Source of the DNA: Phlyctochytrium arcticum
Taxonomy: Eukaryota; Chytridiomycota; Chytridiomycetes; Chytridiales; Chytridiaceae
Assembly: GCA_025602905.1 (NCBI GenBank)
Contig: JAHLKI010000006.1
Coordinates: 310,001-374,000 of the forward strand
Direction of reading: 5' to 3'
Length of the DNA: 64,000 nt
Below the pieces are notes generated by a model. The model had not been told where the DNA came from. It did no database searches and saw nothing but the letters and a program-made list of their open reading frames with translations. Below, piece after piece: positions 57,101-64,000 of this stretch (positions are counted from its first letter, which is position 1; every line of letters starts with the position of its first letter). The translations under genes and the position numbers were made by a program.

Positions 57101-58383
57101 ATGCGTTTACGAACACGAATCGTACAGGCCGGTCTTCTCATAAGTCTGCATCGTGATGTGTGATCCGCCGCAATTGCGTCTGACTCTTCCTTCAACAACC
57201 AGAAATGGCTCAAAGCCTGGAAAAAATGGCCAAGAAGTGGACCTGGCATTTTTCTCCGGAATTCCTACATCTCATTGTTGGCAAATCTACTATGGGAGAA
57301 GGGATCCAAATGTTTGGTCAGATTAAAGCTGTAGGAACGATTGGGTATACATCAGCCATGATCAAAGGGCATGACGTTTCCTTCATTACAGGATCGAATC
57401 TTTGAAGATTATGTGGTGGAGAGCGGTTTTTCAAATAACATTTGGCTCGACATTGCTAGCGAGCATCTTGTCCGAGCGCTCAAATCGTGCCAACACTCTG
57501 CCGATGTTGTGATGCGTCTCACGAAGAAGGACCATATGCCGATATTGGCAGTAACAATAACCAATGTGGTAAGAACAGTGTTGTCAAATACAATATAAGC
57601 GAGACATAACTAAAACACGCTATGCGTCGCGCGCAGAGCAGAACCGGTAATCCAGTCTACTTGACCCAAGAAATCCCTGTGAAACCGCTCCGTTGGCAGG
57701 ATGCTGAAGAGTTGAAACAACCAGTAATGCTCGACTATCAGGTGGCTAAAATCCAAGTGACAAAGTGTATCCTTTAAGGTCTAATCTTTGCCATAAAGGT
57801 CCACATTCTTCTGCCGCCGCTATCCGATTTAAAAACAATCGTAGAGAGAATGCGCGGACTTGGAAGTCATCTTGTCGTCTCCGCAAACATGTCTGGCGAA
57901 CTCTCCGTGCGGGTAGAGACAGATGTTGTGAAAGTGGAAACTGCTTTTTCATCGCTTGTGAACCCCGCTATAGGTAAGACTAGGAGAAGAGGGAAGCGAT
58001 GAGATCGCACATTAATGTACGCTACCAGATCCGGCCCATGTCGATGTATCCCAACAATCAAGTTTGTATAGCAATCGGCAAGAGTTTGTGCATGTGCGAG
58101 TTGATATCAAGGATTTCGTAAAGTTTTTGCAGAGCTCTGCAATTGCACCCAAAAATGTTGTTTGCTGTAAGAAGACAATGATGGTTTTCCATAGCAATCA
58201 GCTGCTTGACTCGGCGTTTAGGTTTGTTTGAGGATCAAGGTCTCGTGCTGTATGTCTATCTGGGAGATGGTACTGATGCAGATGACGGGGCATTCGTCTA
58301 CTGTAAGTATTGCTCACCCGTCCAGCATGTGTGTTATTAAAGGTTCGGTACGCAACGTAGATATTCCGCTCCGGCATGACTAG
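57101..58383 (+). CDS. HUS1: Checkpoint clamp subunit HUS1
   Basis: Subunit of the 9-1-1 (RAD9-RAD1-HUS1) PCNA-like clamp loaded at damaged DNA to activate the ATR checkpoint. Eight exons: 57101-57131, 57203-57330, 57392-57568, 57637-57741, 57799-57973, 58029-58166, 58222-58302, 58361-58383; 285 residues (human 280), all phases closing. The N-terminus MRLRTRIVQAEMAQSLEKMAK aligns with MKFRAKIVDGACL. Later parts align too: ASEHLVRALKSCQHSADVVMRLTKK with [46 protein letters not shown] with [21 protein letters not shown], and HLVVSANMSGELSVRVETD with HLVIEANLDGELNLKIETE. It ends YYIPLRHD. Convergent with CHMP7: only about 100 bp between stop codons. Confidence 0.94.
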
Positions 58384-58482
58384 GCAGTGTGCCCAGGTGA
58401 TCAGTTATTGGTCATTTTCGGTTGACGCAAACGCTGCATCGGCTAGGCTCACTCACTGCCAGTATTCTGGAGAGGCTGCAGA

Positions 58483-60159
58483 CTATGTGGCATATAGTGC
58501 AGCGCGTTCTTTCCGTGGCGCGTCCGGCGTCCGGTTGCTCGCTGGTACGGGCTGAACCGCACCAAGTCCTTCTTCCTCTCCCGGAAGCTTGTTTTCTGGC
58601 GCCGGCAAGTTCTCCAATTCGGACAAGAGGAGCGCTTCGAGTTCCAGCTCCAAGTCCTCATCGTCGGCAATGTTGGCAGTAATCTGGTTCTGGCCATACT
58701 CCATGGCATTCTCGATTTCAGTCTGATCCGCCAATGCTTCCTCGAGAGCATCCATTGTGCTCTCCACCACATCCACAGTAAGGCCTGATGTTTTAATCAG
58801 GGTCTTTAGAGAGTCAGTGCCAGCCTGGTAGGCATTGAGAACCTGAGAAAGCACGTTAGAATGCATTTTGATATCAACCCATGGGCAGAAACGCACCTCT
58901 GCTTCGGTCTCCGCAGATTGTATCTTACCTAAGATGTTATCTAATGTCTCAATCGATCCGATTCTCTTGCTGATAATGGAGCTGATAAACTTCTTTTGGC
59001 GCAAGTAGTAAAGGGCACGCTCCCTTTGTTTATTTTGCAGGCACCTTTGAGCGCTCTTTGTCAATCTGTGGTAGATAAATATATAAGCAAGCAATGGCAA
59101 CACCATGATCAAGGTCTACATACTCAACAATCTTGGCTTCAAGATCATCTACTTGCAGATGTAGTGTCTTTTGCGTTGTTCGCATCCTAATGATTCCCTT
59201 ATCGCTGGAAGTAACTTCCAGAGCCCCACTCGATCCTCGTAAAGGCTTTAATTTCACAATCTGCAAAAGAGGAAACTTAAAAAGGCGCTATGTTCGGTAT
59301 AGCCAATCAGCAGCTCACCCCCTTTTCAACCGTGTCAGGATCAGCCAAGAAGGTTGCATGCCCCTTTCGCGTCAGCAATGCTTGCAAGATTAAGGAATCT
59401 TGTTCCTTTGGCGAAAGTCCAACGCTTGATTTGATGACTTCGTCCATTTTGTCTTGAAACTCATCAAGTCCAAGTATGTGATCGGAGGCATAGTGTACAT
59501 CCTTCCGAAGAGCCACAAGTAGCCTTTCCGAGATTTCCTTTATTCACGTTAGCGGTTGATGTGGTTACACACAGAAAGTTGCGCACCCGCAATAAAGACA
59601 TCGATGCGAGCTTTGCTTCAGCAGACTCATTCGTTCGGCTTCGCCCAAGCAATTTCTGAACAGAGAATGGCAGATTGTTGATGACCACAGCGTCCAGAAC
59701 CCAGTTCATCCAAGTGGTGCGCTCGGTCGATTGCAAGAACTGTTCTACATTAACCAAATCACCCCCCTCGTGCATTGCCGTCTACACCATCACAGTTGGG
59801 AAAAGTTAATTGATAGGCCAAATAGCCCGCGAAACCTTGAAACTCACCAGAACCACATCGAGTCCTCGAGGTCGTAGACCGCGTCTTTGAAATTTACTTT
59901 CCAATCCTACACTTTCAAAAACTAGTGGGTCTTGATTCAGGAGCCCGTATCGAGCGCAATCCAGAATGACTGTTTTCCAAAATGTAATCTTTTCATCCCA
60001 AGCAGGGGAGTTGAGAGTTGTTTTTGTGGGTGGGAAACTCGCAAATAGGAACGAAGCTTTGTCGTTGGATTTCTGATCTGTGGCAGACCAGAAGGGATAC
60101 CGGGATAGATATTCGTCTATTGACGCCGGGCGGGAACCGTTTGCGAGAGGGTCGGACAT
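58483..60159 (-). CDS. CHMP7: ESCRT-III-like protein CHMP7
   Basis: ESCRT adaptor, in animals tied to nuclear-envelope sealing. Exons 60159-59848, 59781-59587, 59537-59319, 59260-59124, 59065-58897, 58842-58483; 463 residues (human 453). The N-terminal winged-helix half starts SFLFASFPPTK...WDEKITFWKTVILD, like human SFLFSAFKRS...WDSKMGFWAPLVL. The C-terminal Snf7 half contains RALYYLRQKKFISSIISKRIGSIETLDNIL and EAEVLNAYQAGTDSLK (human MVFNAYQAGVGALK), an acidic helix ADDEDLELELEALL (MIM-like) and a short basic tail. The long N-terminal half separates CHMP7 from CHMP6/VPS20. All splice phases fit. Confidence 0.93.
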
Positions 60160-60300
60160 TGGGCTGCTAATGCCCGGTTATTGGAGCGCAAGGATCGCTC
60201 AATGGGTTGCGAATTTTGGGAGTCGGCCAGAAAGTTGTTTTGAACTTTTGACACCATGAGTCAAGTTTCGCGTGACAAAGGCCCAAGCTTTGGTCGGCGT

Positions 60301-60391
60301 CTATATCCATCCAGCGTTTGAGCTAATTCCATCCACAAGCCACATCATTTGACTAAAGTGGCAACATTTTTGCACAGCCTCCGAGCTCCGC
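60301..60391 (+). repeat. Left terminal inverted repeat of the MULE
   Basis: The sequence from CTATATCCATCCAGCG to CCGAGCTCCG is the reverse complement of 63679-63770, with one clear mismatch (CCAT/CTAT) over about 91 bp. Looser similarity may continue outward (GTGACA near 60272), so the true tip is uncertain. Confidence 0.93.
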
Positions 60392-60770
60392 TCTCAGTCT
60401 CAGCCAGAGTCTCAGCGACGCTCTGGAGTCTGGCAGGGAGTCTGGAGTCTGGACGGGCCTCAGCAGCCTCTGCAGGATCTGCTCTTGCCCACATAAGTCC
60501 ACAGGGTGACAGGCTCTGGACTCAGGCTGTATCAAACGGAGTCTTGGATGTCTGCGAAAGGATCACGGGTATATATTCCACATATTGCACACAAACAATC
60601 GGCAGCATTTTTCAGCAATTCATGGGCATCTTTTTTGACGACGGGAATAAGCTATTTCAACTATAGAATAAACTATAATATAGTGGAAGTAACACGCTGA
60701 TGAAGTTGGCAATGAAGAAAATGATCCAGAGGGGGAGGGAACTAAACTAGCAAGCGGCGATATTCCTTGA

Positions 60771-63587
60771 CTAGATTATTGAAGCGCCTGCACGTCCAGC
60801 AGCGTTGATCTGTCGGTAAGGGCAAACACTATGGTTTGCCGCATGTCCCTTCGCCTTCTCGCCTTCTCCCATTCGCCTGCACATGCTACACTCCGGAGCC
60901 TCTCGCCGAAGTGGCTGAATACTCACCACCGGAAGAATTGGTGTTGCTACTGCCATCGGCACAGGACCGGAGGAAGGGTTAGAATCTTTATCCATGGGTG
61001 ATTGGGCCAAAGGTCCCGTGACTAATGCAGCGGCCGGGAGTTGCGAATTCGACGCAGAGCAGGTGGTTCGGACATGTCCAGCCTGGCCGCAAATGCCGCA
61101 ATGTCGGCTGCTTTGACGAACTTCCGATTCAACATGTTCTGCCGCGATTTTTCGTCGCTTGTTGCTCCGCTGGTGGTCTCGTCTAGCGATGCTGAAATTG
61201 GCGGTATTGGACGGTTCCTGAACATCTGAAGGGCGGATCTCTCCGTCCGCATTCGCGGGGATAACTTGCTGTAAATGCCACCGCCTTCGAAAGACAGACA
61301 TCTTCAACTTTCGCTGGTCCGGTCCCGAGATCATAGGTATCATTTCATGCGCGCAGGGAACTCCCAGAACAGTGCGATGATAACGAGAGCAAGGATCTAA
61401 AATCCCGCTCTCCCCCAGAATGCTCTCGGGATCGTCCTTTGCCTTGATAATCCTCTTTGCCCTGCGTCGCTGTTCATGCATAATGCGTATGATGTTCGGA
61501 TACACATTTTGTACCACATCTTCAAAGAATCCATCACTCAGTATGAGACGAGGATGATTTTCGATGGCGGTATCCTTCGCTAGATTGTATTCTGTCAATT
61601 GGCGCTGACAGTTCCGTTTGATAGTATCATAGAGGGTGATAATGGTCGCATTGGCCGTGCCGTCCTGCTTGATGGTCGCCCAATCATGCCCTCCGCCCGG
61701 GACGTGGCTGTAGCATTGCAATGAGCGAATTGGTGAAGGTGAAACGACGCCCAATGGTGTCGTCGCGGGTATTTGTTTTTCTTTAAGTATTCATAAGTGG
61801 CCTCGTCAACCTGGTCTTCCAGCTCGACCCATTGTTTCTCAAATTCTTCCTCGGTTGTCGCAGCTTCCAAATTGTTCCACTTGCTGAATTGAAGAGAAAT
61901 CAGTGTATTTAGTGCAAACTCAATCAAATGTTCGATGTCAAATCCCATTACGCTACCACTTAAAGTCTTTGAAAGCTTCCATGTCGGGTTTATCGTCGTC
62001 GCCTTTAAAAATTTTCAAGCAATTTGTTTTGATATTTTGCCACCAATGCCATCGGCAAAGAATAATCAAGGTGTCGGGCATTCGATTTTTATAGCATTCA
62101 TAAACGCTTGGTCGCTGTCAATAACCACTACTGCTGGGGGTTTATCGAGCCGCTTCCCGATGTTGTTGACAGCAAGTTCATAATCTTGCTGGGTTTCAGC
62201 GACCATCAGCATGAACGCCCCGGAAAAAGAATGGTTCGTGTCGGTGATTCCAACTACATGCAACAAGGGCATAGAGTGCCTATTTGTCCGATACGTGCAA
62301 TCCATAATGAGCACGTCTCCAAATTTCCTCAATAACCCGCCTGAAGTACAAGAGAAATAAGACATCAGGAACAGAAGAATGCGAACATGCTTACATGCGG
62401 TTGAAAAAATAAATGCGTTAGGACGTCTTCCTCATTCACAGTAACATCGGCAACCGTCCCATCCGTGACAGCTTGTGCTTCGAGCTCCTTAAGCAGGGCT
62501 GGAACAGGCATTTCGCCGCCAAGACGCTTCTCCATAGCCTTAGAACGGGCGTTCTGGATATCCTTCGGTATGATGAGCAATTTGGGATATCGACGCCGAA
62601 GGTCGTCCACGACGTGCCGCAGACTTGATCCGCTAATCAAAGCATTTAGAGCCTCACTCATGATTTTGGGCGTTCGCGAGGCCTGGCGCGCTTGAGCAGA
62701 TGTCAACAATGCAGAATGACTGAGTGGTCGATGGCCATTGTGTCCTGCTTGCGAGACGCGAATTTTCCAATTCACTATCTTGAACTTGATAGTGCCATCT
62801 TCGCTTGTTGTTTCCTCGACTTCACCATGTAGAACAACACGATAGTTGCACCCACAACGCCTACTTTGGCGAGCCCGAAGAGGTACTCCTTCATCTTTGG
62901 GCTTGTATTCTCCTGCATAAGCGCAGGGACGGTGTACCTCCATCCGTTGCCCCGATTCGGGATGATTGATAACTTTGGACGTTCCCAATGAAAAGCCATG
63001 CGACAAAACATGCTCATTAAGAGCTTCATTTGCGGCCGCAAAGGTTGGAAACGGGCCAGCAGGAGGCAAGGGTGGTGCCCACTCTGTCAATCAGACAAAC
63101 CTCAGTAAACCCTCATTGGTCGGAAGCTTGTTTGTATGTACTTACCATTTGAGATCGTTTGGGTAATGACCTCTGTGTCCTCATTGGTACCCAGTTCACT
63201 CAAGGGGTCCCGGATGCTCTCGGAAGTTGTGCTGCTGACCGATTCTTCTTGAGCCAAACTCACTTCGTTTGGCATTTGGGACTGAGCGTTAACTAACAAC
63301 TCATCATCAGGCTCGCGAACCTAGTCCAGTTGGAAGTAAACAGATTAAAAACACGTTGTTTATAATGAGAATCGGCACTTTCAGCTCACCAAATCTACTG
63401 CAAGGTGATCAGGTTGTGGATTGCTCCGCACTCCTTTGTTGGATCCAAAAAGTCTCTGTTCGATCTTCTCAAAGCGCCCGTCGATGGTCCTCAGGATATC
63501 TTCATGTAAGGTTTTAAAAGCGCCTTCGATAGTGTGTTGGAGTGCGCTTTGTATTCCCTGCAAACTGTCTTGTAGATTGGGAATCAT
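60771..63587 (-). pseudogene. MULE transposase, frameshifted
   Basis: Exon-like pieces in order: 63587-63390 (coiled-coil-like start MIPNLQDSLQ), 63320-63146, 63083-62395 (FAR1-like DNA-binding part with RRCGCNYRVV and HNGHRPLS), 62365-62066 (start of the DDE catalytic core: FGDVLIMDCTYRTNRHSMPLLHVVG, DSDQAFMNAI), then about 62078-61965 (DTLIILCRWHWWQNI) and 61886-60771 (ATATSRAEG..., LGVPCAHEM, and a zinc knuckle CGICGQAGHVRTTC). Two one-base frame breaks are clear, near 62073 (after IKIE) and near 61690 (between SRAEG and HDWATIKQ). A third phase problem lies near 62350-62395. The family is certain from the DDE core and the C-x-H element. I rate it inactive unless the breaks are sequencing errors. 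Confidence 0.88.
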
Positions 63588-63678
63588 GTTTGATGCTTTC
63601 TATTGTGCACTGGAAAGATAAAGCAGCGAGGGATATCCAGCTTGAGCCGGACATCTGAACACGCTATCGGACTTTCAG

Positions 63679-63770
63679 GCGGAGCTCGGAGGCTGTGCAA
63701 AAATGTTGCCACTTTAGTCAAATGATGTGGCTTGTGGATGGAATTAGCTCAAACGCTGGATAGATATAGA
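63679..63770 (-). repeat. Right terminal inverted repeat of the MULE
   Basis: Mirror of the left TIR: GCGGAGCTCGGAGGCTGTGC through GGATAGATATAG. The end is ambiguous by a few bases (GCGCCGGCCC follows, partly similar to GGTCGGCG on the left). Confidence 0.93.
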
Positions 63771-64000
63771 TGCGCCGGCCCAAGCCACTGTCACTCTCAA
63801 ACTCCGATCGCTCGAAATTTGAGCGAGACGGAGTTGCCAAATTTGATTTGAGACTGGAAGATGGTACGAACACTTCCTCCCCAGGTAAAGATTTGAGTCC
63901 GATGAGGTACCCGAGTAGCATCTACAAGAGACGGACTTAGAACAGGAAGCTAACTTGCTACATATAGGACAGAGAGGCTGCACGCCAAGAATGGCTACGA
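63771..64000. other. Right window edge, nothing assigned
   Basis: 230 bp beyond the transposon. Short frames on the minus strand (63983-63744) run into the TIR and are not credible genes. No repeat recognised. Confidence 0.4.

Larger units (their letters stand above)
60301..63770 (-). mobile_element. Mutator-like (MULE) DNA transposon
   Basis: About 3.47 kb bounded by long, nearly identical terminal inverted repeats and carrying one minus-strand transposase gene. Long TIRs plus a MULE transposase with a FAR1/WRKY-GCM-like zinc domain and SWIM-type C/H motif are the standard makeup of Mutator elements. High TIR identity points to a recent insertion, yet the transposase has frameshifts. I could not define a 8-11 bp target-site duplication because the tips are ambiguous. 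A GC-rich internal tandem patch follows the left TIR (60395-60470, CAGTCTC/GAGTCTG repeats). Confidence 0.92.

Noticed and set aside
1..64000. CRISPR arrays, operons, Shine-Dalgarno sites, rRNA genes
   Set aside because: The sequence is nuclear eukaryotic. The repeats seen are diverged tandem or inverted repeats, not regularly spaced identical repeats, and no rRNA segment was recognised.

Overview
The window is nuclear DNA of a flagellated (zoosporic) fungus, most likely a chytrid. Genes are split by many short GT-AG introns, mostly 50-90 nt. They sit a few hundred bases apart on both strands, and none is arranged as an operon. The strongest taxonomic pointer is a delta-tubulin gene (44.2-46.1 kb), a centriole/basal-body tubulin absent from most non-flagellated fungi. 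An LKB1-type kinase, a CHMP7-type ESCRT protein and a relic resembling the eukaryotic TnpB-like Fanzor nucleases fit an early-diverging fungus. All splice models were assembled by eye from frame, splice signals and family similarity.

Layout. 0-9 kb: cystathionine beta-synthase (3' part), LKB1-like kinase (minus) and ribosome-biogenesis factor NOC3 (plus), the last two divergent. 9-16.3 kb: a gene-poor stretch with direct repeats and, from about 11.7 to 14.6 kb, a decayed tandem array whose units still show C2H2 zinc-finger-like signatures. 16.3-23.9 kb: one very large gene with an N-terminal SAM domain and an ATRX/ARIP4-type SNF2 helicase. 24-28.1 kb: a divergent CLC chloride channel/transporter. 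29-35.7 kb: a 2OG-Fe(II) oxygenase, a coiled-coil protein and an Fpg/Nei DNA glycosylase of the plant/fungal type. 36-38 kb: a tandem pair of small two-exon membrane-protein genes with duplicated upstream repeats. 38.3-41.1 kb: an EF-hand-like protein. 41.3-41.8 kb: the Fanzor/TnpB-like relic. 42.5-49.9 kb: a serine esterase, delta-tubulin, TAF9, a NIPA-type transporter and a secreted DM13-like, probably GPI-anchored protein. 50-53.3 kb: proteasome ubiquitin receptor RPN13 and ethanolamine/choline kinase. 53.4-57 kb: a partial decayed duplicate of the 3' end of a small gene at 56.5 kb, and a 7-TM membrane protein. 57.1-60.2 kb: checkpoint clamp subunit HUS1 and CHMP7, convergent. 60.3-63.8 kb: a Mutator-like (MULE) transposon with about 92-bp, nearly identical terminal inverted repeats and a frameshifted transposase.

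Most genes are unrelated housekeeping functions: sulfur metabolism, energy sensing, ribosome assembly, chromatin, DNA repair and checkpoint, proteasome, phospholipid synthesis and ESCRT. Local clustering therefore carries little functional meaning. The accessory signal lies in the zinc-finger-derived array, the tandem membrane-protein pair with its expanding upstream repeat, the Fanzor-like relic, the segmental duplicate and the MULE.
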